From contig NZ_CP042265.1 of assembly GCF_007855645.1 (NCBI RefSeq), positions 310,001 to 374,000 of the forward strand: DNA of 64,000 nt, in the 5' to 3' direction. This DNA is from Qingshengfaniella alkalisoli. GTDB taxonomy: Bacteria; Pseudomonadota; Alphaproteobacteria; Rhodobacterales; Rhodobacteraceae. Below are positions 43,884 to 51,747 of this stretch, piece after piece. Position numbers and translations under genes: made by a program. Under the pieces are notes generated by a model, which saw only the letters and a list, made by a program, of their open reading frames with translations, was not told where the DNA came from and did no database searches. The stretch's first letter is position 1, and each line of letters opens with the position of its first letter.

Positions 43884-45056
43884 ATGACCGATATCCAATC
43901 CGGACCTAAGGACCGCTTTTTCATTCGCGCGGTATTCTTCGTTCAGCCGCTGCTGCTGGGGGCCTGGTTTCCCCGTATCGCCGAGCTGCAGCAAAAGCTT
44001 GACCTTGGCCCGGCAGATTTGTCGTGGGCACTGATCGGGATGCCCATCGGTTTGCTGATATCGCTAATTTTCGCAGGACGGCTGGCGGATCGCGTCGGCG
44101 CAAAACCGTTGTTGCTGGTTTCTCTGCTCGGCTTTTTCGTTGCGATGCCATTCGTACCGACCGCGCAGTCGCAATGGGGTCTGTTTTACTTCCTGATGAT
44201 GGGTGGGGTATTCATGGCGGCCGTCGAGTTGGCCATGAACGTCATGGCCGACCGGATCGAGCGGTACGGCGACCGGCTGATCATGGCGGGATGTCATGGT
44301 TTCTGGAGCCTTGGCGTGCTCGCAGGCGGGGCCGTATCTACCATCTTCGCACATCAAGGCATCGGACCCTTCGCGTCGCTGCTGACGATAGCCTTGGTGA
44401 TGGTGGTACCAGCGCTGTACGCCGCAACCGGTTTGCGAGAACTGCCCGCCATCGAAACCAAGGCGAAGACCAGACATCCGTCAACGCGTCCCGGTTGGCC
44501 GGTCTTTGCAGTGTGCCTGTTTACGGGCGGTATCGCGTTGGCTGAAGGTGCGATGGCGGATTGGGCGGCTGTCTACCTGACCGATGTATTTAATGCGTCG
44601 CCCGCTGCTGCTGGGTCCGGTTATCTGATCTTCGCTTTCGCGATTGCCTTCGGACGCTTCAATGGCGACTGGATTCGGCAGAGATTCGACACTGTTCGTG
44701 CGGCGCGTCTGTTCGTGCTGACCGCGTTGATCGGTCTGGCGTTGCTGGTCTTTGCAGGCAACCGCTCCGTTGCAAGCCTTGGCTTTGGGCTGGTTGGGCT
44801 TGGGCTTTCCTCGGGCTTTCCGCTAGGCGTGTCGGTTGTGTCTGGGCGTCCCGGCCGATCTTCCGCAGCTAACGTGGGGCTATTGTCTCAGATCGCATTG
44901 GCCGGTTTCCTGATTTCACCACCATTGATCGGGCTGGTCGCAGAATCGCACGGGTTACGCGTCGGTCTCGCAACTGTCGCCATCGCGTTATGCATCAGCC
45001 TTGTCATGACGCGCGAGTTACGAGATCGGCCTGCTCAGACGGCGCTGAAAACTTGA
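43884..45056 (+). CDS. Major facilitator superfamily transporter
   Basis: A 390-residue protein with about 12 hydrophobic segments. The MFS loop motif between helices 2 and 3 is seen as AGRLADRVGAKPLLL. The layout resembles the YbjJ/fucose permease-like group. ATG 43884 has AAGGA upstream, which is better than the ORF start 21 residues before. Its stop directly abuts the convergent 4-TM gene. Substrate unknown. Confidence 0.85.
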   Translation: MTDIQSGPKDRFFIRAVFFVQPLLLGAWFPRIAELQQKLDLGPADLSWALIGMPIGLLISLIFAGRLADRVGAKPLLLVSLLGFFVAMPFVPTAQSQWGLFYFLMMGGVFMAAVELAMNVMADRIERYGDRLIMAGCHGFWSLGVLAGGAVSTIFAHQGIGPFASLLTIALVMVVPALYAATGLRELPAIETKAKTRHPSTRPGWPVFAVCLFTGGIALAEGAMADWAAVYLTDVFNASPAAAGSGYLIFAFAIAFGRFNGDWIRQRFDTVRAARLFVLTALIGLALLVFAGNRSVASLGFGLVGLGLSSGFPLGVSVVSGRPGRSSAANVGLLSQIALAGFLISPPLIGLVAESHGLRVGLATVAIALCISLVMTRELRDRPAQTALKT

Positions 45057-45458
45057 TCACGGTCGTGCCTGCAGTACAGCGATTACCATTGTCCGGAAAC
45101 CGACATAGAGCGTGACGGCAAAGACCATCTCGATCAGTGCGAAGAAGTTGAACCCGGCCGTGAGGAACAGGGCAGTCAACGCGATCAGGATGCGGGCTAT
45201 GACACCGAGAACGATGGCCAGGCGGTAAAGCTCGGCCTGTAGAAGCGCCGGGACATGCATGATTGCAAAAGACAACAGCAGTGCGCCGCCAAGCCGGCTC
45301 GTTTCATTCACATCGCCAAGCACCCAAGTCGGGCAGACCATGGCAAGCAATCCCAGCATGCCTTCAACAACCAGAACCAAAAGCAGTAGCCGACGAAAGT
45401 CCTTCGCACGAGCTTCGGCTGCCTGCCGGGTTTCGGATTTCGAAAGGGATGCAATCAT
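45057..45458 (-). CDS. Small 4-TM membrane protein of the dioxygenase locus (copy 1)
   Basis: A 133-residue protein with four predicted helices after a charged N-terminus (KSETRQAAEARAKDFRR). I do not recognise the family. The middle part, GALLLSFAIMHVPALLQAEL followed by YRLAIVLGVIARI, resembles VGLLLAIITAMYIPVIRDPF followed by RYIFITYLVVAGRF in the protein at 49786, suggesting the two are paralogues serving the two operons. The start overlaps the P450-like gene's stop by 4 bases. Confidence 0.7.
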   Translation of the reverse strand: MIASLSKSETRQAAEARAKDFRRLLLLVLVVEGMLGLLAMVCPTWVLGDVNETSRLGGALLLSFAIMHVPALLQAELYRLAIVLGVIARILIALTALFLTAGFNFFALIEMVFAVTLYVGFRTMVIAVLQARP

Positions 45459-46360
45459 GGCAGTGCTCCGGTGCGGTCCAGTCTCTCACCCATCGCGCGC
45501 GCCCAGACCTCCGCGATCATTCGGGGCACGAAGCTGTCTGCGGGGCATTTGCTCCAGCTTCCGGATAGAAATGCTGTCGAAAGATCCAGATGCGCTTCTG
45601 CCGCTTGTCGCGTTCTGAGAATGACAAGCCCCCCCGCCTTCATGGGCTGCCCGGCGACGGTGCAGGGGGTTTTCACCTGACGCAGAACACTGTCTGGTGC
45701 GGTGATCGCGCGGGCAAGAACGGCGCGGGTCGATAGGCTTCGTTGTAGGTGACGGTCGGCCATGACCATTCGCAAGGTTTCCAACGCTCGGACCAACGTA
45801 TGCACGGCGATTCCGGTGGCGTGGATCGCCGCTGGGTTGTCATGCACAGGATGGCCCAGGCGCTTTTGCGCGCGCGGTACGGCCTCTGTCGCGGCCCAGA
45901 GCGCCCGTCGCAACGGATTGAAACTGCGCAGCGAGGCGTCAAGAACTTGTGCGGCGCGCCAAGTATCGCGTGTTGCGACGTAGTCCTTGTTGAAAGCCGA
46001 TCCCACTGCCTGTTGGGCCAGCAAGCCCAAGGGGCGTTTGGTCCGGTCCAGGGTGTAGTCCGCCAGCGCGTCTAAGGTCGCGGTGTCCCATGCTGCCTGC
46101 TTGCGGTTCAGCCGTTTGGCAAGTTTGGCCTGCGAGGTCTGCCGATCCTCATCGTCGCGCGGAGCGGCAGATGGCAGCAGCCGGTCGCCGATCCGCAGGT
46201 TTCTGTGCATGCGTCGGGCGATGAGTTCGTTCAGAATGGATCCGTCAACGCTTGAAAAACGGCGATCCAGCGCGGGATGTTGTGCGGCTTCGGCAATGTC
46301 CGACGGGGTCGAGAGGATCAACAGGTCCGCGATAGCTGGGATGTGAACGCGGCGTACCAT
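45455..46360 (-). CDS. Degenerate cytochrome P450-like protein next to the alpha-dioxygenase
   Basis: A 301-residue protein with no clear family on first view. Residues about 222-247 (PDSVLRQVKTPCTVAGQPM, then KAGGLVIL) resemble the P450 region after the K helix, and STAFLSGSWSKCPADSF (Cys about 272) resembles a P450 haem-cysteine loop, with one extra residue between Gly and Cys and Ala in place of Gly. The ExxR motif is not evident and the protein is about 100 residues short. It starts one base after the dioxygenase stop. It could be a P450-like oxylipin enzyme (hydroperoxide-processing type) or a non-haem relative. Start at 46360 chosen over 46432, which overlaps the upstream gene. Confidence 0.5.
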   Translation of the reverse strand: MVRRVHIPAIADLLILSTPSDIAEAAQHPALDRRFSSVDGSILNELIARRMHRNLRIGDRLLPSAAPRDDEDRQTSQAKLAKRLNRKQAAWDTATLDALADYTLDRTKRPLGLLAQQAVGSAFNKDYVATRDTWRAAQVLDASLRSFNPLRRALWAATEAVPRAQKRLGHPVHDNPAAIHATGIAVHTLVRALETLRMVMADRHLQRSLSTRAVLARAITAPDSVLRQVKTPCTVAGQPMKAGGLVILRTRQAAEAHLDLSTAFLSGSWSKCPADSFVPRMIAEVWARAMGERLDRTGALP

Positions 46361-46361
46361 C

Positions 46362-48218
46362 TTAAGCCCCCCGCGCCCACGGAAAGAACGGATTTCGGAC
46401 GTCGGAGAAATGCCCTGCCAGACCAGGCGCATGCCGCGCCAGAACGTCGAAAAACCCGTTATTCTGCACCCAGTCGAAGCCGACCTTTGTATAGATTTCC
46501 GGGGTGAAGTCGTCGGTGAAGAACCGGTCGCTTTTCAGCCGTCGCGAGGCCATCACGATGAAGATGCGGAACGCGGTATCCGAGAAGCCGAAACGAGGCG
46601 GCCAGTTTCGCGCTGATCCCGCCTCCGCCAGACAGCCGATGAGCAAATCGACCCGGTCGACGGTGCCGTAGACCTCTTCGAGCAGTTTCTGATCGTCCTT
46701 GTTGTCGGTGATGTCTGCAAAGGTTTTCGGCGGGCGACACCCGATCAGACGACGGAAATCGGCATAACGCGGAACACCCCTTTCGCGGTCGCGAAACACG
46801 TCGACAGCGGCAAGATCGAGGAAAATCCCGTCTTCCGGATTCTTGTCGATCCGACGCAATAGCTCAGGAAAATTGTGCAGGCACATAGCGCCGGGATGCT
46901 CCGTCGCCAGCGAATAGAGCACGTCGTTGAAGCTCAACTGGTCATAGAGCTTACGTGCATTTCCGAAGGCAACACCGTTCAGATCCGTTTCCAGTCTCAT
47001 GCCGTCATCATCGGCGCTGCGAAAGGTGAAATCATCCGGCAGCAGGCAGTGAAGGCGGTATACCGAGGTGAATTCCTCGGTCATCGCATAGGGCACGTCA
47101 TGATGATCCTTCTGTGATCCGGGAATGCCCCCAATGACCTCGCTGTTGGAAATACGCCCGAAAGCACGCGTCAGTCGCTCGCCCGTCAGCCCCCAGAAGT
47201 TGCCGCGCATCGCCATGCGACCAACGGGGCTGTCCATCAGGGCAGGGGTCCATTCAACTGTGTGTATCTTCGCCATCAACGCCGCGTTCACGAGACGTGC
47301 TTTCTGGAAAACCCATTCGCCATCACGATACGGGTATTCGGCGCGAAGGCGTGCGGCGATAGCGTTGTGTTCGCGGGCAAACAGGGTGTGGAGCACCGAC
47401 AGCCCCGCCCACCAGTTGCCGTTAACTCCCGACAATTCCTGCCCTGGTCGCTTGTCCTGAAGGCGATCATCGAGCGGCAGCAGGCCGTTGTTGTCGAGAT
47501 AGAGCGTGCCGTCATCCAACCGCTTACCATCCGGTGTCGTCCGAAGCCGCTCCATCAAGGACCAGCTAGACCCGTAAAGCTGGGACCCGTCCCACCAATG
47601 GGTTTCGATATTGCAAAAGGTGTCGGGGCGTCCGTCATCGGCGGGGCTGACATTGTCTTTCGGGCTGGTGGCCAGAACGGTCATCTTTCTGCCGGGCCAA
47701 TCGTCACCTTCCGGCAAGGGAATCTCCCGGACCTTTGTCTTGTCGTTCGCGCCGTGCCCCAGCCAGTCATGCACCATGAACTGTATCCACGCCGCAGCCA
47801 GCAGGTTGAGGTGCGGCACAGGAATGAACTCCCTCCGCGCCATCAGCTTGTTCGAAACCAGCCGGGGACTAGGCGACATCAAGCGATCTTCGGCTTCGCA
47901 GAACCCGTCGATCAGCGGAACGTTGCGACCGAAGCGCTGCCCGGCGCGGCCCATCCAGGGCTGGTCGAGGTCATTGAAGCTGCCGTCGGGTGTGCGAAAT
48001 TCGCGGTGATCAAAACCCTCGGGAAGACCCGGATCGTCGCATTTTTCCAGTGCCGGTGGTGCTGTTTCGGTGTCGGACAGGTTCCCGTTACGCAGATTGA
48101 CCCGATGTCCGAGCACGATCCCTAGGGCCACTGGAAAGGGAAATTTGTGCCACGTCGCCAAGCGGTCGGTCCGACGCGCAACCCATCCCAGAATCTTGTC
48201 GAGAACCTCTTCTGCCAT
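46362..48218 (-). CDS. Fatty-acid alpha-dioxygenase-like haem peroxidase-family enzyme
   Basis: A 618-residue protein closely matching plant alpha-dioxygenases (pathogen-inducible oxygenases) over its full length. AAAWIQFMVHDWLGHG contains the distal haem His (about 150). TEEFTSVYRLHCLLPDD holds Tyr 387 and His 390 in the Tyr-x-x-His spacing of the catalytic Tyr and proximal His. THWWDGSQLYGSS, AREHNAIAARL and FRDRERGVPRYADFRR are also conserved. Known relatives convert a fatty acid and O2 to the 2(R)-hydroperoxide, which decays to CO2 and an aldehyde one carbon shorter. No signal peptide is evident. AAGGAT precedes the ATG. First gene of a three-gene operon, divergent from the FAD oxidase operon. 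Confidence 0.88.
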   Translation of the reverse strand: MAEEVLDKILGWVARRTDRLATWHKFPFPVALGIVLGHRVNLRNGNLSDTETAPPALEKCDDPGLPEGFDHREFRTPDGSFNDLDQPWMGRAGQRFGRNVPLIDGFCEAEDRLMSPSPRLVSNKLMARREFIPVPHLNLLAAAWIQFMVHDWLGHGANDKTKVREIPLPEGDDWPGRKMTVLATSPKDNVSPADDGRPDTFCNIETHWWDGSQLYGSSWSLMERLRTTPDGKRLDDGTLYLDNNGLLPLDDRLQDKRPGQELSGVNGNWWAGLSVLHTLFAREHNAIAARLRAEYPYRDGEWVFQKARLVNAALMAKIHTVEWTPALMDSPVGRMAMRGNFWGLTGERLTRAFGRISNSEVIGGIPGSQKDHHDVPYAMTEEFTSVYRLHCLLPDDFTFRSADDDGMRLETDLNGVAFGNARKLYDQLSFNDVLYSLATEHPGAMCLHNFPELLRRIDKNPEDGIFLDLAAVDVFRDRERGVPRYADFRRLIGCRPPKTFADITDNKDDQKLLEEVYGTVDRVDLLIGCLAEAGSARNWPPRFGFSDTAFRIFIVMASRRLKSDRFFTDDFTPEIYTKVGFDWVQNNGFFDVLARHAPGLAGHFSDVRNPFFPWARGA

Positions 48219-48324
48219 GATGCCGTATCCTTGATCCAGCCCATTTCGCCACGCGCAAGGGCCGCTTTATCGCCAGTATGCACGACTCGCCCTCTTCTGT
48301 TAACCTAGCGTAAGGCAACAGCAA

Positions 48325-48342
48325 AGGCAGGATAACCTGCCT
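48325..48342. promoter_or_regulatory. Palindrome in the divergent promoter region of the oxygenase locus
   Basis: AGGCAGG ATAA CCTGCCT: perfect 7-base arms around 4 bases, 107 bases upstream of the dioxygenase start and 58 bases before the FAD oxidase start. Its position between two divergent operons fits an operator, but no regulator gene is adjacent. Confidence 0.4.
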
Positions 48343-48399
48343 AGCACGGATGCCGAAGCTGAGGTCGAATTGATAAGGCGACAGAGAACGGGGGCGTTC

Positions 48400-49779
48400 A
48401 TGGTTCGGAAGGTTCAGAATTGGAAACGCGCGATCACCTATCATGCCCATTCGGTGCAGCAGGTGACGAGCATCGGGGACATTCAGGCCATCGTCAAAGA
48501 CAAGGGCCGATACCCGGGTCCCGTGCGGGTGAAGGGATCACATCATTCGACGACGAAATGTGTGGTGAATGAAAATGGCACCGTGATCGATATGCTGGGC
48601 CTGAACAAAATCCTCAAGATCGACAAGGAAAATCGCACCATCACAATGCAGGCCGGCGTCTTCCATATAGATGCGGCCAAGGCATTGGAAAAGGAAGGGC
48701 TTCAGTTTTACGTCAATTGCGAGATCGGCAATCTGACGGTCGGTTCAGGCGCGTGCGGCGGTACCAAGGACGCATCTTTTTATGACGAAGTCGAAGGCGG
48801 CTGGGAATATGGTCAGGTAGCCGCGTACTGCATCGGCGCGAAGCTTGTCGGGTACGACGGCGAGGTGTTCGAAGTCACGGAGGCCGACACTCCCGATCTC
48901 ATGGCGGCAGTCCGATCATCCTACGGCATGTTGGGAATCTTGGTCGAGGTCACTTACCGGGTGAAGCGCATCAATGCGATGGCAGTGCGACATGTATCCT
49001 ATGATGTTAAGGAATTCGCCGATCAACTGGACGAACTGATCGCGACAAATCAGTCGATCATGCTGTATCTCTTTCCGTTTCTCGACAAGGTCGTTGTCGA
49101 ATATCGATACGATGCCCCGGGCAAACCGGAATCGGGTAGTTGGCAGTGGAAAGTTCGTAACTACACTTGGAAGACGCTGTGGCCCTTCGTGTCGCACCTG
49201 TTATATTACATTATTCCGTTCAGGCGCATTCGCAACTGGTTGCTCAATCAATTGAACCGCGTGACAGTCTGGTTCATGGCGACCATCCTGAAGGATGTGA
49301 ATTCCAGCCCTGCCGACCAGATCATTCGCTATCCCGAAACCGCTGGCTTTGCATCCTACACTTTCTCGATCTGGGCCTTTCCGAAGGAGAAATACGGTCA
49401 AGCGATCCTCGACTATTTCGAGTTCTGCAAACGATACAACCGCGACAACCATTTCCGCTGCGACATGCTGAATGTGGGCTACCACATCATCCAAGACAGG
49501 CAATCGCTGTTTTCCTACACGCGCCGCGGACCGGTTCTGACGCTCGACCCGGTGGCAACCGGCGTTCCGGGTTGGGAAGGGTTCCTGATCGCGTATAACG
49601 AGTTCTGCTCACAGCATGACGGCACGCCGCTGTTCAACCAGACGGGGTCAATCACGCCACTTCAAACGCAGAAAGCTTTTGGAAAAGAAATCAAGCAGTT
49701 CCTGAAGCTGCGGAAGGAATATGATCCGCAGGACCGCTTCTACACCCCGCATTTCCGCTGGCTGTTTGAGGGAGCTTGA
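48400..49779 (+). CDS. VAO-fold FAD-dependent oxidase of the oxygenase locus
   Basis: A 459-residue flavoprotein. VRVKGSHHSTTKCVVNENGT is the FAD pyrophosphate loop; one of the two His residues is placed like the histidine that binds FAD covalently in gulonolactone-oxidase relatives. GNLTVGSGACGGTKDAS and SYGMLGILVEVTYRVK follow the family plan. Residues about 265-310 contain aromatic-rich hydrophobic stretches (WPFVSHLLYYIIPFRRIRNW) suggesting membrane contact, and RFYTPHFRWLF ends the protein. Substrate unknown. GGGGG precedes ATG 48400. Confidence 0.75.
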   Translation: MVRKVQNWKRAITYHAHSVQQVTSIGDIQAIVKDKGRYPGPVRVKGSHHSTTKCVVNENGTVIDMLGLNKILKIDKENRTITMQAGVFHIDAAKALEKEGLQFYVNCEIGNLTVGSGACGGTKDASFYDEVEGGWEYGQVAAYCIGAKLVGYDGEVFEVTEADTPDLMAAVRSSYGMLGILVEVTYRVKRINAMAVRHVSYDVKEFADQLDELIATNQSIMLYLFPFLDKVVVEYRYDAPGKPESGSWQWKVRNYTWKTLWPFVSHLLYYIIPFRRIRNWLLNQLNRVTVWFMATILKDVNSSPADQIIRYPETAGFASYTFSIWAFPKEKYGQAILDYFEFCKRYNRDNHFRCDMLNVGYHIIQDRQSLFSYTRRGPVLTLDPVATGVPGWEGFLIAYNEFCSQHDGTPLFNQTGSITPLQTQKAFGKEIKQFLKLRKEYDPQDRFYTPHFRWLFEGA

Positions 49780-49785
49780 GGGCCG

Positions 49786-50199
49786 ATGTATAGCAGCTAT
49801 CGCGCACTTGGTTGGCTTCGGTTCCTCGTTGGGCTGGGATTTGTGCTCAACCTGTTGTTCTTCCTGCCCGGATTGTTTGCACCGCGATATCTGGAAAACC
49901 TTCGTGACTTCGGGATCACCAACACGATTCACTGGCTGCAGAATGTCGGCCTGCTGCTTGCCATCATCACCGCGATGTATATCCCGGTCATCCGCGACCC
50001 GTTTCGATATATCTTCATCACCTATCTGGTTGTAGCTGGCAGGTTCGCGGCCGGATCGTTGTTCGTTCTTGGGTATCTGTTCATGGATTACCCGGACGGG
50101 ATGCTCCTGCTCGGCGGGCTAGACCTGCTTCTGTCCACAATCCAGGCGGTAGTGCTGAGACAGGCGCTGTATGACGGCGATCCACGCGCGGAGTGGTAG
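49786..50199 (+). CDS. Small 4-TM membrane protein of the dioxygenase locus (copy 2)
   Basis: A 137-residue protein with four hydrophobic segments and no family I recognise. GAGGG precedes the start, 6 bases after the FAD oxidase stop, and the next gene begins 3 bases after its stop. It resembles the 45057-45458 product in length, helix layout and the segment before and after the IPVIRDPFRYIF loop. A structural or quinone-related partner of the oxidases is possible. Confidence 0.7.
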   Translation: MYSSYRALGWLRFLVGLGFVLNLLFFLPGLFAPRYLENLRDFGITNTIHWLQNVGLLLAIITAMYIPVIRDPFRYIFITYLVVAGRFAAGSLFVLGYLFMDYPDGMLLLGGLDLLLSTIQAVVLRQALYDGDPRAEW

Positions 50200-50202
50200 A
50201 AA

Positions 50203-51738
50203 ATGGAGTTGTTTGACCGCGCCACCCCGCAAGAAAACAGGCTTTCCGCGTCGCGATTGACCTGGTGGATGATTGTGGTCGTGATCACCTGGGTACTTGC
50301 GCTTCTGCTACTCGATACCTTCGCGCCGAACCGGCCGGTGAAACGCGAAAGCGAACTGGATCATTTTTATTACGGTTCGATCGGGTCGGACATTTCCGGT
50401 GGCTTGCCGGTCAGGGTGCTGCAGGTTCTGCCCGCCACTTTTCCGCAGTACCTGCCTCAAGACGCACCGCATGACCTGACAGCCTTCGGGTTTATTCAGC
50501 AATCGGGGGAACCGCTGCCCATAGGCTTCTCAACCCGTCGCCAGTTGATCGACCGTACAGCGATGAATTGCGCCACCTGCCACACGGGGGTCGTGCGTGA
50601 AAGCGCTGACACCGACCCCCTGATCCTGCCCGGCGCTCCAGCTAACACGGTGAACCTCCAAGCCTATTTCCGGTTTTTGTTCGATGTTGCCGCCGACGAA
50701 GACTTTACGTCCAAAACGATCACTGATGCGCTGGAAGATCAGGGGCTTGATAGCCCTCTTGATTGGCTGCTCTACCCAATCATCATTCCGCGAATGCGAG
50801 CGGAACTTCTGGCCCGGCAGGAACGCAATGCGTTTCTATTCGATCCGGAATACCCCGCCTTCGGACCCGGTCGCGTGAACACATTCGATACCTTCAAGGT
50901 TGACCAGTTGGCGCCTTACTATGCCGAGCACACCATTCACATTGAGCCGAAAGAAATGTTCGGCAACGTCGACTTCCCGTCAATCTGGAACCAGAGACCT
51001 CGCGAGGGGCTGGCTTTGCACTGGGATGGCAACCAGACATCGGTACGGGAACGGAATTTCTCGGCGGCGATTGGCGCGGGCGCGCGACCCGAAGACATGG
51101 ATATCGACAGCCTGTTTCGCATCGAAAACTGGCTGCGCGACCTTCCGCCGCCCAAATACCCATTTGAGATCGATGCTGCGCTCGCGCAGAAGGGCGAAAG
51201 CATCTATCGAGAGTATTGCCACGACTGCCACGACTTTACGGGCCGCTCGATTGCGAAGGTGATGTCTTTGACGGAGATCGGCACCGATCCCTATCGCAGC
51301 TACAGCTATACTCAGGATCTGCTGGAAGCGCAGCAGGATTACACTGAAGGATATTTCTGGGCGTTCGAGAATTTTTCGGTGACGGCTGGCTATTCCTCCC
51401 ATCCGCTCGACGGCATCTGGGCCCGCGCGCCTTATCTGCATAATGGCTCTGTCCCGTCGCTTTGGGATCTGCTGTCGCCGGAAGGAAACCGCCCGGTCGC
51501 ATTTGAGCTAGGCGTGGAAGTCTACGACCCAATCCGAATGGGTTTCGATTCCGAACGGCTGGCCCCGTCAGATGACGGATATCGTCGCGCGGATGGTAAA
51601 CTCTATGATGGCGGGCGGTTTATTCTGGACACGCGGCTGAAGGGCAATGGAAGTCAAGGGCACAGCGGCAAGCGGTTTGGCACGGCGTTATCGGATTCCG
51701 AGAAACATGCCCTGATAGAGTACCTTAAAACGATGTGA
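50203..51738 (+). CDS. Membrane-anchored diheme c-type protein of the RoxA / 10S-dioxygenase type
   Basis: A 511-residue protein. A single helix (about 20-38, TWWMIVVVITWVLALLLLD) anchors it with the rest periplasmic. Two CxxCH haem sites are CATCH (123-127) and CHDCH (339-343). DFPSIWNQRPREGLALHWDG, SVRERNFSAAIGAGA and PLDGIWARAPYLHNGSVPSL resemble rubber oxygenase RoxA and related diheme dioxygenases; Pseudomonas aeruginosa PA2077/PA2078, which oxygenate oleic acid, are in the same broad group. Plain electron-transfer or peroxidase function remains possible. Confidence 0.75.
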   Translation: MELFDRATPQENRLSASRLTWWMIVVVITWVLALLLLDTFAPNRPVKRESELDHFYYGSIGSDISGGLPVRVLQVLPATFPQYLPQDAPHDLTAFGFIQQSGEPLPIGFSTRRQLIDRTAMNCATCHTGVVRESADTDPLILPGAPANTVNLQAYFRFLFDVAADEDFTSKTITDALEDQGLDSPLDWLLYPIIIPRMRAELLARQERNAFLFDPEYPAFGPGRVNTFDTFKVDQLAPYYAEHTIHIEPKEMFGNVDFPSIWNQRPREGLALHWDGNQTSVRERNFSAAIGAGARPEDMDIDSLFRIENWLRDLPPPKYPFEIDAALAQKGESIYREYCHDCHDFTGRSIAKVMSLTEIGTDPYRSYSYTQDLLEAQQDYTEGYFWAFENFSVTAGYSSHPLDGIWARAPYLHNGSVPSLWDLLSPEGNRPVAFELGVEVYDPIRMGFDSERLAPSDDGYRRADGKLYDGGRFILDTRLKGNGSQGHSGKRFGTALSDSEKHALIEYLKTM

Positions 51739-51747
51739 GGCTTGTCG

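Noticed and set aside
47262-48125. 287-codon plus-strand frame inside the alpha-dioxygenase gene
   Set aside because: It is antisense to strongly conserved catalytic blocks and has no recognisable domain or ribosome site.
46362-48218. Reading the haem protein as an animal-type peroxidase or cyclooxygenase
   Set aside because: The conserved blocks and length follow plant alpha-dioxygenases, and EGF-like and other cyclooxygenase features are missing.
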